Source: Catenaria anguillulae PL171 (Eukaryota; Blastocladiomycota; Blastocladiomycetes; Blastocladiales; Catenariaceae). From it: a stretch of 64,000 nt of DNA. How positions within the stretch are numbered: position 1 is the first letter of the stretch; the number at the start of each line of letters is the position of its first letter. Below the pieces are notes generated by a model, which was not told where the DNA came from, did not search any database, and saw only the letters and a program-made list of their open reading frames with translations. The position numbers and the translations under genes were made by a program. The DNA lies in assembly GCA_002102555.1 (NCBI GenBank), contig MCFL01000001.1, forward strand, positions 62,001 through 126,000, in the 5' to 3' direction. Positions 1 through 10,617 of the stretch are shown piece by piece.

Positions 1-332
1 GGGACCCGAGCAGTTGGTCACGGTCATGGACATTGTTGCTCGGCAGTGCGTGTCCTTGCCACTCTCACATGTTTCGTATCCTACTGACATGGCCTGTGTG
101 CAATTTCTGTAGGTCGGGCAAACCCATCAATGAAGAAAAACTCGCCATGCAAAAGTCGATGCTGGGCGCCATGGTCGAGGACGAATCGGATTGTTACTTT
201 ACGTCGTCGCGCATGCTCGACGACGGCATCATTGACCCAAGGGATACGCGCACCGTGCTGGGCATGACGCTCAATCTGGTGAATCCGTTGGTGAGAAAAG
301 ACCGCGATTTGGTTGGCGTGTCGCGGTTGTAA
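1..332 (+). CDS. MCCC2: Methylcrotonyl-CoA carboxylase beta chain, C-terminal end (partial)
   Basis: This is the 3' end of a gene that begins before the window. Exon 1-45 is read in frame 2 (GPEQLVTVMDIVAR), an intron with donor GTGCGT and acceptor CTGTAG spans 46-112, and the last exon ends with a stop at 330-332. The last exon reads through GKPINEEKLAMQ and the motif DDGIIDPRDTRTVLGM, which matches the C-terminal end of the biotin-dependent carboxyltransferase beta subunit of 3-methylcrotonyl-CoA carboxylase (family usually DDGIIDPADTRLVLG). The enzyme acts in mitochondrial leucine breakdown, carboxylating methylcrotonyl-CoA. Propionyl-CoA carboxylase beta is related, but the DDGIID-DTR segment followed by a short tail favours MCCC2. 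The family call is firm; the upstream part cannot be seen. Confidence 0.85.
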   Translation, partial: DPSSWSRSWTLLLGSACPCHSHMFRILLTWPVCNFCRSGKPINEEKLAMQKSMLGAMVEDESDCYFTSSRMLDDGIIDPRDTRTVLGMTLNLVNPLVRKDRDLVGVSRL

Positions 333-433
333 ATCAGTCCTGCTTTGTTTTTGTTGTTTGTTTGGCAGTCAAAGGAAGAAATGTGTTGTGCATTTCAGGA
401 TAAATTAAATAAGTACATGAATCAATTGCAGTC

Positions 434-1828
434 TCATTCATCACTCGCTTGCCTCGCACACATTTCTTCTTCCACACTGCCACCCACAACAGGCACCGTG
501 CGCCCAATCGACCCGGCCGCCGCCTTGACCAACGCATCCACCACACTCGCTCCCGCCAACCCCGTTTTGTTTGACCCCGCACCCTTGCCATCCGGCGCAA
601 CACTGGCCGCGGCCGCTGCAACCTCCCTGGCACGCTCCTCCCTTGCGACCCGATCCCTCAACTCCACCACCGTTTCCCTGCGTTCCTCCCTTGCGTCCAA
701 ACTCGCATTCCACAGCCGAACCCATGTGCGATGCCGGTCAATCAATTGGGCGCGCGTGCCTGTGGTTGGCAATTTGTGGTCCTTGAGCAGCGTGCGCAAA
801 TGTGCGTCCTTGTGGTGGTGGTACACGACGCGCGGCAATTTGGCGTGTGGGATGAGGCCGCGCGCAGTTGCCAGTGTATGAGAGTTATTGGACGAGGAAG
901 AGGGTGTTGCGACAGGAGTAGCTATGGATTTGAGTGTTGTCCGCGGGCGCATTGTAGGAGGCGGGGAAGAAGAGGATGGGTGTTCTTGGCTGTCGAGACA
1001 GGCGTTGACGTGCGAGGCAAGCAGGTCCGGGTGGATGTTGGATTTGGAGCAGATTGGGCAGGTTGCGGATGCAGTTGTCGTCACGCTCGTGGACGACGAC
1101 GCCGAGGAGAGTACGGACGATGTTTCGACCATGATAATATCGTCGTCATCATCGTCGTTGTCGATTTGATACGGCGCATCGCCGTCGTTGTCGCGACTGC
1201 TGTGCGTCCGCTGGCGCTTGCTTGGCCGTGGATCTTCGGATTGGTCGTCCTCGTCATCGATTTGGTCGTCGACGAGACGACCATCTTGGATCGGGGCAGA
1301 CCCATGGACATGTTTCCTAGCCCGGGTGGACCGTCGCAACCCTTGACTTTGGCTCTGCCCACCGCCAACAGCATTTGTCACTGCCTCCGCACTCGTCCCA
1401 CGTCCCCTGGTTCGATCCTGGTCCACAAACCACCTGGTCGCATCCAACAACCCCTGCCGCGCCTCACGAAACGCAACCACCACATCATCGACCAACCGAT
1501 TGGCCACAAGCTCGCGCTCCTGACACTCCCTGCGGCACGTCGGGCACGTGTTGTTGTTGTTACCCGAGGTGGCGAGGCGCGATCGGATACACAGCGAGCA
1601 AAAGGTGTGCAAGCAGCCCGAGATGAGCACGGGCGACGTGAAGAGTTCCTGGCACATGGGGCACCGCAAGTGCGTGTCGAGCTGCGAGGCTGCACCCGAG
1701 AAAGCAGGCGCAGAGGGCCAGTCGCTCGGGTCGTCGATGGCATTCAGGGCAGACGACAGGGCGTGCGCGGCGGGCGTCGAGCCGTACAGGTGAGTGAGGT
1801 CCATTGGCGTCGACGTGTGGGTTGACAT
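434..1828 (-). CDS. RAD18: E3 ubiquitin ligase RAD18 (RING, UBZ, SAP)
   Basis: A single open exon of about 464 aa. An N-terminal C3HC4 RING (LRCPMCQELFTSPVLISGC, then HTFC-LC and CPTCRRE) lies near residues 52-100. A UBZ-type zinc finger (CPICSKSNIHPDLLASHVNAC) sits near the middle, and a SAP-like helix pair (LRTLLKDHKLPTTGTRAQLIDRH) follows. This RING-UBZ-SAP order is diagnostic of RAD18, which with RAD6 monoubiquitinates PCNA at stalled forks. Acidic and Ser-rich low-complexity linkers separate the domains. The start at 1828 is preferred; an in-frame ATG at 1882 would add 18 residues. It is divergent from the LRR gene starting at 2133, leaving about 300 bp of shared promoter. A long open frame antisense to it is a codon-bias artefact. 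Confidence 0.9.
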   Translation of the reverse strand: MSTHTSTPMDLTHLYGSTPAAHALSSALNAIDDPSDWPSAPAFSGAASQLDTHLRCPMCQELFTSPVLISGCLHTFCSLCIRSRLATSGNNNNTCPTCRRECQERELVANRLVDDVVVAFREARQGLLDATRWFVDQDRTRGRGTSAEAVTNAVGGGQSQSQGLRRSTRARKHVHGSAPIQDGRLVDDQIDDEDDQSEDPRPSKRQRTHSSRDNDGDAPYQIDNDDDDDDIIMVETSSVLSSASSSTSVTTTASATCPICSKSNIHPDLLASHVNACLDSQEHPSSSSPPPTMRPRTTLKSIATPVATPSSSSNNSHTLATARGLIPHAKLPRVVYHHHKDAHLRTLLKDHKLPTTGTRAQLIDRHRTWVRLWNASLDAREERRETVVELRDRVAREERAREVAAAAASVAPDGKGAGSNKTGLAGASVVDALVKAAAGSIGRTVPVVGGSVEEEMCARQASDE

Positions 1829-2132
1829 GGGTGCTTTGCGGTTGCAGATTTGTCCGTGAGATGTGGATCGACAGTGAGTCACTTTCGATTCCTGTGGGTA
1901 TCCAGTGGTGCCTGTGTCACAAACTACATCGGAGGCCTTCCCTCTCGCCAGTGAACAGTGAAGAGTTGCTGATCCGATCCGACCACTTCACCTCGCGTGC
2001 TGTTGCTGAGCTGAGAAGTGGGAAGTCTGTTCCCATTCACTTGCACGGTGCCGCATCCGAGTCTGAAGCACATGCTATGGACTACCCTGCGAAATCACAA
2101 GACTTGAGGTAAAGAATCACACGTCAGGAACC

Positions 2133-4206
2133 ATGGGAAACGTCCTCGATGCCGAAATCTCGCGTGCAAAGAAGCTGCCGCACGTGGACCTCTCCAACCA
2201 CAATCTTGCCCAGCTGCCCGCCAAAATCAAAAAGCTGCAGCTGTGCGAGAGCCTGGACCTGAGTGGCAACCAGCTGGCCGACCTGCTTCCCGTCATTTCG
2301 CAACTGCCCTCTCTCACGTCCCTCAACCTTTCCAAAAACGTCTTCACCTCGTTTCCTTTGGACGTGTGTGACGTTCTGGCTCTGCAGTCGCTGGACATTT
2401 CACGCAACCGCTTGTTTTTCACGCCCATCACGCCAAACATTGCAAAGCTCGTCAACCTTGTTTATCTGGACTTGTCGTTCAATCAGCTTGAAGAGATTCC
2501 CAAGGAGCTCGGCGATTTGCACAACTTGATGCACATCAATCTCTCAAACAATGAGCTCCAAGCCATTCCCGACGTGATCTTTCTTTTGGAAAAGCTTGAG
2601 ACGCTCGATGTTGCCGACAACAAGATCAAGGCGGTGCAGACAGATATCGCACGACTCCATCAGCTCAGGGTACCCTAACCCGACCACCGGTGTTATTCAT
2701 GCATATCCGAGAAAGCTCTGACGTGGACCATATCAAGTAGATCTTGCGGCTCAACAACAACCTCCTCTCAACCACACCCGACGCATTGGGTGACCTGGTC
2801 CATCTCCTCGAGCTTGGACTTGGCTTCAATCGGCTACGTTCACTCTCGCCTGCACGTCTGTCATCTCATCTAACCCTCGCGCGCATGTGTTGAATTCAAT
2901 CAACACTGACACATTGACACAAATGAGGTACACAGTCGGAAAGCTCTCAACCTTGCAAATCCTCGACATTCAAGAAAATAAGGACCTGGCCAAATGGCCT
3001 GCCGAGCTCGCCAACCTGCGCCATCTCGTGTCGCTCAACATGCGCAACACGCGCCTGGACGAGCTGCCTTACTACTTGGAACAGTGGAGCGAGCTGCGCG
3101 AGTTAAATGTCAAGGAAAACACACAAATCGAGTCCTTGCCTGGTACGCTCGGTTGCACTTGTTGACCCGTTGCGCATTCGTCATTGATATGGGGCGGACT
3201 CTGTGTACATAGAGGCCATGGGTGCTTTGCAACAACTTGAGAAGCTTGAGGCGTCTGGGTGCTCGATTCGCATGATTCCAGAAGGTCTCGGGTATGTGAA
3301 ATCGCTCTTGCTTGCCGATTTCCACGCAAATCAGCTGTTTGCATCGAGTTTCCCCGCATCTGTAACGGGATGGAAGCTGCTGACAAAGTTGCTGCTGAGG
3401 TACAAGGCTCTCTCACATCATGTCTCACTCAACAACTCAGCATGACAATATGCTCACTTGTTTGCTTTCAGTGAGAATCACCTCGAAGTGCTGCCGCTGG
3501 AATTGTGTGAGCTGTCCGCGCTCACGGAACTGGACCTTGCGACCAACATGCTCAAGCAGTTGCCAGACGAGATTGGCAAGCTCAAGTATCTTGAAAAGCT
3601 GTCGCTCAATCACAACAAAATCTCTGCACTTCCAAACACCATAGGGTCCGTTCATTTGTATGATGACCATTCGCCATTTGATTTTTTTTTTTTTTGACTC
3701 GCGCTACGATAAACAGCAACCTGGTTCGCCTCACGTCACTTGAATGCAGGCACAATCTGCTCACGACCCTCCCCGCATCTGTGGGCGATTTCCAGAACTT
3801 GTCCAAGCTCGACATTTCGCACAACAGCATTTCCGTGCTGCCACCCGAACTGTGCCTGTTGACCGACCTAATTGTCTTTGAAATTGCCGACAATCCGTTC
3901 CAGAATCCGCCCATTAACATTGCGTTTGGCGGGCGCGCTGGGCTCATGGCGTACTTGGAAGAGGAGATGGATAAGAAGGTTGGCGATCGCGAGTGGAGGA
4001 AGTATCGTAGGAATAAGGAGGTGCGTGGGTAAAAGTGGAGGTATTGGGTTGGGTTGGAACTCGTATGAGATTTGTTTGCTTTGTCATCTGTATGTTGTAA
4101 ACCCTTGGGACTTTGACTGATATCTGAGAACATTTCCTTTGGATAGAGGGAAGGTGAGTTCCCAGTCTTGTATTCATGCGGAGGCAAAAATTCGCCCCTT
4201 GAATAA
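2133..4206 (+). CDS. Leucine-rich repeat protein with N-terminal myristoylation-type start
   Basis: Seven exons by eye: 2133-2669, 2741-2855, 2936-3142, 3213-3399, 3472-3645, 3717-4020 and 4147-4206, giving about 527 aa with consistent phases. Nearly the whole protein is typical 23-residue LRRs (for example LPHVDLSNHNLAQLPAKI, LVYLDLSFNQLEEIPKEL, LSLNHNKISALPNTIG). The N-terminus MGNVLDAE fits an N-myristoylation signal, so membrane attachment is possible. The C-terminus becomes charged (EEEMDKKVGDREWRKYRRNKE). The last intron is uncertain: without splicing the frame stops at 4032 four codons later, but a GTGCGT donor, a CTGAT branch-like site and a TTTGGATAG acceptor support the extra exon. 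It resembles LRRC40 or Ras-interacting LRR scaffolds. No catalytic domain is seen. AATAAA at 4202-4207 may serve as its poly(A) signal. Confidence 0.8.
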
Positions 4207-4210
4207 ACGC

Positions 4211-6139
4211 TTAGTTTTCAAAAAGAGCACGGCTGGTTCCCCAAATCCACTCATTGACACACGCTCGGCAATCAAACGAGGAATTGTCTTTATGCAAGTC
4301 ACCATGATGATTCAGGACAGTCAAGGAATCCAAACCCACGATTCCCCAACGCATCAAGTCATGGAGCACCAACACATAGCCCTTTCGAATGCATTTTCGA
4401 ACCATGAGCCGCTGCGCATGGCGCGAAAGTGACAACTCGAATCCGCGGGCGCGATACACGTGAGCCAAGAGAGGATGGATCACAGCCATGTTGTTCATGT
4501 GTAGCTTGGCAGGTTTGCCAAACATCCGAGCCCACAGCTCGTCCAACCAGTCAAAGACGTCCAATTGGGTGCCCTGCGACTCTTGAATGAGCTGTAGCAT
4601 GCAGTTTTTATCGGTCCAAATGCACAATGAGCTCGAGTCGGTCGATTTCATCATGTGCGCGCACCACCATTGCACGACGCCCAAACGCCCTGCTCGGCAG
4701 GCTCGCTTGACAATGTCAAACGGTCCATAGTGCAGACACTCTGGGAATGGCTTGTTGTTGAGCACCCACCAATCAAGCACGTGGACGTGACCACAGGCAC
4801 TTGCTTGCTCCAAGGCAACAAGCGTGAATCGAGGACAGCCCCGGTTCTTGCGCCCACCTTCAGATCTCAATCGATTGTCCCACCATGTCAATAGCTCGAT
4901 GTTGCCATACTTTGCCGCCACAACAATTGGCGTTTCGCCAGCTTCAAACGACATGCCAGAAGACGTGACCCACCATTGAACCACCAAAGTCCATCCTCGC
5001 TTTGTGAGTAGATAAAGCATGTTCGGACGTGTGGGAGGGATGAGTTTTGTTCCTTGAATCAAATGGACACCAGTGGTCGACCACCATTCCAGCACATGTG
5101 CATGGCCATTCAATGCAATCGCTTCCACATCGATCTCGAGCGAGTCACAAGCATTACACAAGTGGCCAACCATCCACTGAATGACTTGCAAATGGCCAGC
5201 CTCGCTAGCAATGGCAATAAACAACGTCAAGTCGCCTGTCAACGTGAATGGCGGGCAAGACCTTTTCCACTGCGCATACACCCGCTGAACCCATTCCAAA
5301 TCACCACTGGCCAATGATCCAAGAAATGCCTGATGATGGCAAGCCAATGCTGTGCGAAACGACAGGCCGTGGAACAAGTTTGGATCAATCAAACTTGTAT
5401 CAATAAACTGGCACAAGTGCTGGGCAATCCATTCAATCGCCCATGCGCGCTTGTTCTTGCCTGCAGCCCGTGCAAGAAGGCAAAATGTCTCGTACGTGAC
5501 CTTGGATTGGGCTGGGTTTGAAACCAAATGGGGTGCCAAGTATTCCAGGATGCGCTTTTGCCCTTGGGTGATGGCCGAGTCAATGATCGTCTCCAGCATC
5601 GCCACAAGAAACGAGTCGCCAAAGCGGGACACGGCCCACACAACTGCCAAATCAAACTCGGCTTGCTCTTGCACTTGAATCCTGGCCAATCCTTTCCCGA
5701 ATGCAGCGGCAGAAACATCTGGGAGCCGCAAAACGTGTTCATCGTGTCGAGCGTACCACCATTTGACCACATTAAAGAATCCGAGGCTCGCTGCTCGATC
5801 AAGCCCACCTTTGGAAAATTGCACAGGCCGGCAACCAGGTCCGTGCAAGGCCGCCATGGAATCGAACAGAAGCAATTGGCGGCGCTTGCTTGCCCAGTCT
5901 AAATCCATCCACCAGGCAGACATGATAGCCGCGCGAATGACGTCCCGGCGATGGCTTTCCGGGTGCATGGCTGTCAACAAGGTGTGTATGGTGTGCAGTT
6001 CGTGGGATTGGCGTCGATAATCGCGACTGGTGCCGACGTGGAGGCGCATGGCATAGACGAGGACATTGTCAATGAGTTCGACCGTGAGTTGGATTGGGTT
6101 GGTGGGATTGCTAAAGGTATCCATGGTGGTTGTGTTCAT
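4211..6139 (-). CDS. Trp-Trp ankyrin-like repeat protein, copy 1
   Basis: An intronless frame of 642 aa. An N-terminal segment (LTVELIDNVLVYAMRLH, then HTIHTLLTAMHPESHRRD) resembles a short F-box-like helix region. It is followed by roughly 15 degenerate ankyrin-like repeats of about 30-35 residues whose cores read VLEWWSTTG, LLTWWDN, VLDWWVLNNKP and VVQWWCAHM after GH/GNI-type turns. I know proteins of this look as an expanded family in zoosporic fungi, with no biochemical function assigned; a substrate-binding adaptor role is only inference. It is a paralogue of the divergent gene at 6332-8431, sharing HTLLTAMHP and the segment around DWA. Its stop lies only a few bases from the 3' end of the convergent LRR gene. 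Confidence 0.85.
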   Translation of the reverse strand: MNTTTMDTFSNPTNPIQLTVELIDNVLVYAMRLHVGTSRDYRRQSHELHTIHTLLTAMHPESHRRDVIRAAIMSAWWMDLDWASKRRQLLLFDSMAALHGPGCRPVQFSKGGLDRAASLGFFNVVKWWYARHDEHVLRLPDVSAAAFGKGLARIQVQEQAEFDLAVVWAVSRFGDSFLVAMLETIIDSAITQGQKRILEYLAPHLVSNPAQSKVTYETFCLLARAAGKNKRAWAIEWIAQHLCQFIDTSLIDPNLFHGLSFRTALACHHQAFLGSLASGDLEWVQRVYAQWKRSCPPFTLTGDLTLFIAIASEAGHLQVIQWMVGHLCNACDSLEIDVEAIALNGHAHVLEWWSTTGVHLIQGTKLIPPTRPNMLYLLTKRGWTLVVQWWVTSSGMSFEAGETPIVVAAKYGNIELLTWWDNRLRSEGGRKNRGCPRFTLVALEQASACGHVHVLDWWVLNNKPFPECLHYGPFDIVKRACRAGRLGVVQWWCAHMMKSTDSSSLCIWTDKNCMLQLIQESQGTQLDVFDWLDELWARMFGKPAKLHMNNMAVIHPLLAHVYRARGFELSLSRHAQRLMVRKCIRKGYVLVLHDLMRWGIVGLDSLTVLNHHGDLHKDNSSFDCRACVNEWIWGTSRALFEN

Positions 6140-6331
6140 TGTAACTGTAATTTCATGGTGAAGTTACATAGCTTCATGAATGCGAACAATATCGTCGTCA
6201 TCGAAACTGAAAGCGTCTCGATCCGATCCCACAGAAACGTGACACATCATGCACCGAGCGTTCGCAGGAGCATTTGTTTATATTTGACAGGGTTCGATCA
6301 TGAAAAAAAGCATTGACCAACGACAACCATC
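6140..6331. promoter_or_regulatory. Divergent promoter between the two Trp-Trp repeat paralogues
   Basis: A 192-bp spacer separates the start codons of the two divergent paralogues, so both promoters must lie here or overlap the coding ends. It is more A/T-rich than its flanks and holds TTTATATTTGAC near 6273-6284, a possible TATA element for the rightward gene. No repeated motif was recognised. Confidence 0.5.
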
Positions 6332-8431
6332 ATGACTACCCTGAGCAATGTATCCACGCCACAGCTCTTCCCAGAGCTGTCCGACATGGTCCTCATCTTT
6401 GCCCTGCGTACGCAACTGCCATCGACACATGACCATCGCCTCCAATCGCAAGACCTCGGCCGAATTCACACGCTTCTGACCGCCATGCACCCGCACGGCC
6501 ACCGCCCGGCCCTTCTGCGCGCCGTCCTGACTCAGGCGTGGTGGATCGATGTGGACTGGGCAGGCGAGCGCAATGCGCTGGATTTGCTTCAAGTGATGGA
6601 GTCGCTCCATCAAGCTGGGTATCGGCCGCTGCAGTACTCGCAGCGAGGAATCGATCGAATTGCGAGGATGGGCAACTTTCAAGTGCTTGATTGGTTGTAC
6701 TCGGACGATCTTGACGTGTGGTTTGAATGCGTTGCGCCCGAGCACTTGAGCGCGGGCATTGCCGCTGCTGCTGGCGAAACTGGCTGGAATTGGACGCTCA
6801 AGCGGCATTTCCCGCTAATTGAACCATCCGAGGCAAAGTCAAATGTTCGAGCGGTTGTTTTTCAGGCCGTTAAGGCTGGCCGTCATGACCTGTTGCAAGT
6901 GGTGGGCAAGTACATAGGCAATCACGATCTTGGCGGGTACATCGTTCTCCCGCCAAACAGGGACTTGGTTCAGCTTGCGGCGCAGCGCAAGGATGTATTT
7001 TCGTCGCATTGGCTTCTGCACAACGGCCACTTTCCAGCCGATTGGTGGGCCATCAACATGCTGATTGGTGCGCTTATCTCCGGCGATGTGTTGTGGGCAG
7101 CGCATTGCTATGCGCAGTGGTGGGAACCTCTCATCCAGCAGACACTTGGCCGCCTTGACCTAGCCAACGATGATGGTGAAAGTGTGCTTTCCATGTGTGG
7201 TGTGCCCGAGGTTCCCATTGAGGACATGCTCAACGTTGCAAGCCAGCATGGGCATCTCGAGCTTGTCAAGTGGGTGTTGACCATGTTTTCTCGCACGATC
7301 AGGGGCGAGTGTCTGGTGTACATGGATGAAATTGCCCTACGCGGGCACCATCACGTTCTGGAATGGTGGGTTGACGTAGGCGTTGTGCTCGAGGCGCCCA
7401 GGATCCGATTGGTTTCCGAGACGGGAAACATTGTTTGTCGGTTGACGCAAAAGGGTTTCACAACCATTGTGAAATGGTGGGTATCCAAGACTGCGCTTCC
7501 CTATCAAGGCGGTGCAGGTCCAGTCGTCGCAGCCGCAAGACATGGGAATGTGGAGCTGCTACAATGGTGGGATGAGCAAACGCGCTTGCCGGAATCAGGG
7601 ATTCGAGCACACTTTGGCGCAGAGGCATTGGAAAAGGCGAGCGTCAATGGTCATATCAATGTTCTGGATTGGTGGGTGCAAAACGGCAAGCCGATGTTTG
7701 CCATCATCATGATCGATCTACTGAAGGATGTGTGTCGAGCAGGGAGAATCAAAGTGCTGGATTGGTGGTACAGGCATCCGTCGACTCGGTCCATTTGGTC
7801 GGATGCAAAGTGCATCTCCCAGCTGATGCAATCTGCACTTGACACACAGATGCAAGTCCTTGACTGGTTGTCCAACATCTCAATGACGGAACTGGGCCAC
7901 AGAGTCGAGGTGGGTTTTGCGCATTCGCCAACGATCCGGCCGGTCCTCGCCAAAGCCTATGCACATCGGTTTGGATCCAATTTCAATTTGTCAGAATCTG
8001 CAATGGTGGGCATCATCAACTCTTGCATGTGGAATGGGCAAGTGTTGTTGCTCCACGACCTACTCAAGCTTGACAGAATTGGCGCCCGGCTGCTCCGGAC
8101 TTGCAGGCAACTCCTCGGCGGAGAACTCACAAGTCATCATGCCAAGTTCTTGCAACGCAAAGGCGGAGTGCAAGTGTATGAGTACCTCATTGTCAATCAC
8201 CAGTGCACATTTGTGTGCTGCAAGCACACGTTGGCCCGCTTATTGAACGCATCGGAATATGATGTTCTGGACTGGTTGGCGAGACTGCATGATGGGGTCA
8301 AGGTGAAAATGGCTCCCATGCACAAGGTCAGCAAGCATTTGAGCGACAACGCTCGCTCGACTGACGAGATTGTGGCCTGGATTGAGCGGCAACAGCAGAG
8401 GCAGCAGGAGCTGTGGCAACAAAGTGAGTGA
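6332..8431 (+). CDS. Trp-Trp ankyrin-like repeat protein, copy 2
   Basis: An intronless frame of 699 aa with the same architecture as the leftward neighbour at 4211-6139. It has an N-terminal F-box-like stretch (LFPELSDMVLIFALRTQ), the shared HTLLTAMHP block, then degenerate ankyrin-like repeats with cores VLEWWVDVG, IVKWWVSKT, LLQWWDEQ, VLDWWVQNGKP and VLDWWYRHP. The last 60 residues end in a Gln-rich tail (RQQQRQQELWQQ). The two copies match along their length but with many substitutions, so the duplication is old. No catalytic motif is seen. The name ankyrin-like rests on repeat length and the GH-VLxWW pattern; the exact fold is not proven here. Confidence 0.85.
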   Translation: MTTLSNVSTPQLFPELSDMVLIFALRTQLPSTHDHRLQSQDLGRIHTLLTAMHPHGHRPALLRAVLTQAWWIDVDWAGERNALDLLQVMESLHQAGYRPLQYSQRGIDRIARMGNFQVLDWLYSDDLDVWFECVAPEHLSAGIAAAAGETGWNWTLKRHFPLIEPSEAKSNVRAVVFQAVKAGRHDLLQVVGKYIGNHDLGGYIVLPPNRDLVQLAAQRKDVFSSHWLLHNGHFPADWWAINMLIGALISGDVLWAAHCYAQWWEPLIQQTLGRLDLANDDGESVLSMCGVPEVPIEDMLNVASQHGHLELVKWVLTMFSRTIRGECLVYMDEIALRGHHHVLEWWVDVGVVLEAPRIRLVSETGNIVCRLTQKGFTTIVKWWVSKTALPYQGGAGPVVAAARHGNVELLQWWDEQTRLPESGIRAHFGAEALEKASVNGHINVLDWWVQNGKPMFAIIMIDLLKDVCRAGRIKVLDWWYRHPSTRSIWSDAKCISQLMQSALDTQMQVLDWLSNISMTELGHRVEVGFAHSPTIRPVLAKAYAHRFGSNFNLSESAMVGIINSCMWNGQVLLLHDLLKLDRIGARLLRTCRQLLGGELTSHHAKFLQRKGGVQVYEYLIVNHQCTFVCCKHTLARLLNASEYDVLDWLARLHDGVKVKMAPMHKVSKHLSDNARSTDEIVAWIERQQQRQQELWQQSE

Positions 8432-8630
8432 GCACCGAGTTGAGTGTTGACGGTGAGTTTATACTTTCCCTGTACCTGTGTACCTACTTGTCTCAAGAAA
8501 AACCAATAGTAAACTTGCAATCGAGGAATCATTCCAGGACAGTATTTACCCATTCATACTTTACACGTTTCGCACGATACATGCACAAAAGAAACAGCAA
8601 AAAAAGAAGCAAAACCGGACAGACTCTGAC

Positions 8631-10617
8631 TTATGCCTTCAACGGAGCACAAGCGCGCTTGAGGTAGTTCCACGCCAACGAGCCTTCCTCCAACAACGGC
8701 GACACCTTGTCCCAGCACTCTTGATGGTACGAATCAAGGTACTCGATCTCGGCGGGCGACAACAAGCTCACGTCAATGAGCGCCTTGTCAATCGGGGCCA
8801 TGGTGACATTCTCGAACCCAAGGTACCCAACGCCACCAAAGTTGTTGTCCAACTGCTTCTCCACAACAACCAAGATGTTTTCAATCCGAATACCAAACGC
8901 GGGCTGGTCCTCGGTCGCATCATGGTAATAGCCGGGCTCGTTGGTGACAATCATGCCTGGTTGCAAGGCCACATCGAGCGAACCAGGGCGCGGCGAAATC
9001 GAGTGCGGGCCTTCGTGGACATTGAGGTAATGGCCCACGCCGTGACCGGTTCCGTGGCGGTAATCCAATCCGGACGACCACAGCGGCGCGCGGGCAAATG
9101 CATCCACAACAAACCCGGACGTGCCCTTGGGGAACACGGCACGTGCAAGACCAATGTGGCCCTGCAACACGCGCGTGTTTGCGAGCTTTTCAAACTGGGT
9201 GGGCTTGCCACCAAGGTGCACAGTGCGGGTGACGTCGGTGGTGCCCGTGAGGAATTGGGCGCCAGAGTCACACAAGTACACGGCGTTGGGGTCAATCAGG
9301 CGCGCCGACGGCTTTTCGGGCGAGTAGTGAATGACGGCACCGTTGGGGCCGGATCCGGAAATGGTCGGGAACGACAAGCCAACGAGATCGGGCTGCTGGC
9401 GGCGGAACTTTTCGAGCTGGGTGGCACCATCCACCTCGTCAATGTCGGTGCGGCCCTTGTTGACGAGCTCATCCTCGAGCCAGGCAAAGTAAGACACGAG
9501 CGCGGCCGCATCGTACAAGTGGCAATGCTTGAACCCGTCAATCTCCACCTTGTTCTTGATGGCCTTTGCGGGCTGCACGGGGTTGCGCGTGATGACATGC
9601 ACCGAGGTCTTGCCGCCAAGTGCCTCGACCAGAGCCAAGTTGCAACGAGCATCCACAATGAACTTGCGGCCAGCAGCAACGGCATCGGCGTCGGCCGTGA
9701 GCTTGGCGAGGTGTGTCTCGGTCAGGTCGGCCACAACCGACTCGTAGGGCCGCACAGCAACGGCGCCCTTGGCCAAGTGGGCCAGAATGGCGGGCGTGAT
9801 TTTTGCCTGGTCAATCCACAACACGGCCTCGGTGGCCGACACGAGCGCGTACGCAAAGAAGACGGGGTTGAATGCAATGTCGGATCCACGCAGGTTGAAG
9901 AGCCAAGCAATATCGTCGAGGGCAGTGAGCACAAGCGCATGTGCATTCACGTCCTTGTCACCATCCTTGATGGGCTTTGCGAGCTCGGCGCGCACCATGT
10001 CGAGCTTTTCGGTGAAGCATTGGCCCGAGTACTTTGTGTCGAGAATCGTGAGCGGGTTGCAGGGCTTGGCGGGACGGTCAGCTCCCCACACCTTGTCGAC
10101 GAGGTTGGTGGCTACGGGCACCATGTGATGGCCCTTGGCAGACAGAGCAGAGCGCAACGTGTCGCCGGGCTTGACGGCAATCACGAGGGGATCGAGTCCG
10201 ACGCGGCCGCCCTCGATCTTGGCCTCGGCAAATTGCGACACAATCCAGGCTTCCTTGGTCGGAGTGTCGGGCAGGCCAAACTTTTGCAGCGTCCAGTTGG
10301 CGTCGAGCTGCTGACCGGCTTGCAAAAAGTAACGACCGTCGGTCCAGAGAGCGGCCTGGGTGGCCGTGACGACGGCAAGGCCTGCAGAGCCGGTGAAGCC
10401 CGAAATGAAGGCGCGGCGGCCATCGCAATCGGCAATATATTCACTCTAAGAACGAAAAATGGGGACAATGGTCAGCATCCACCGGGGCGGTCGGATCACG
10501 CCACACAGACATACACACCTGGTGAGCGTCCTCGGAGGGCACAATGTAGGCGTCGAGGTTGTGCTCCTTCATGAGCGCGCGAAGGGCAGCGAGGCGGGCG
10601 GAGGTATCGGTCGGCAT
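8631..10617 (-). CDS. XPNPEP1: Xaa-Pro aminopeptidase (aminopeptidase P, M24B)
   Basis: Two exons, 10617-10519 and 10445-8631, encode about 637 aa; the junction gives [19 protein letters not shown]. The enzyme removes an N-terminal residue preceding proline, using two Mn ions. The M24 metal ligands are visible: the two Asp in [19 protein letters not shown], the His in [17 protein letters not shown], and the Glu in TNEPGYYH and FGIRIENIL. Length matches cytosolic aminopeptidase P1 (about 620 aa). The start at 10617 gives a typical cytosolic N-terminus ([13 protein letters not shown]). The frame stays open upstream to ATGs at 10875 and 11076, and the added segment is basic and Ser-rich (QPTPFRSFASATNAS), so a longer mitochondrial form is possible. 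A 698-codon antisense open frame over this gene is a composition shadow. Confidence 0.92.

Noticed and set aside
731-1825. A 364-codon open frame on the + strand over RAD18
   Set aside because: It is antisense to a gene with clear RING, UBZ and SAP motifs, and its translation has no coherent domain; codon bias explains it.
3682-3695. Poly-T tract
   Set aside because: It is part of the pyrimidine-rich stretch of an LRR-gene intron and needs no further explanation.
8478-10574. A 698-codon + strand open frame over aminopeptidase P
   Set aside because: It mirrors the codon structure of the true minus-strand gene and has no family features of its own.
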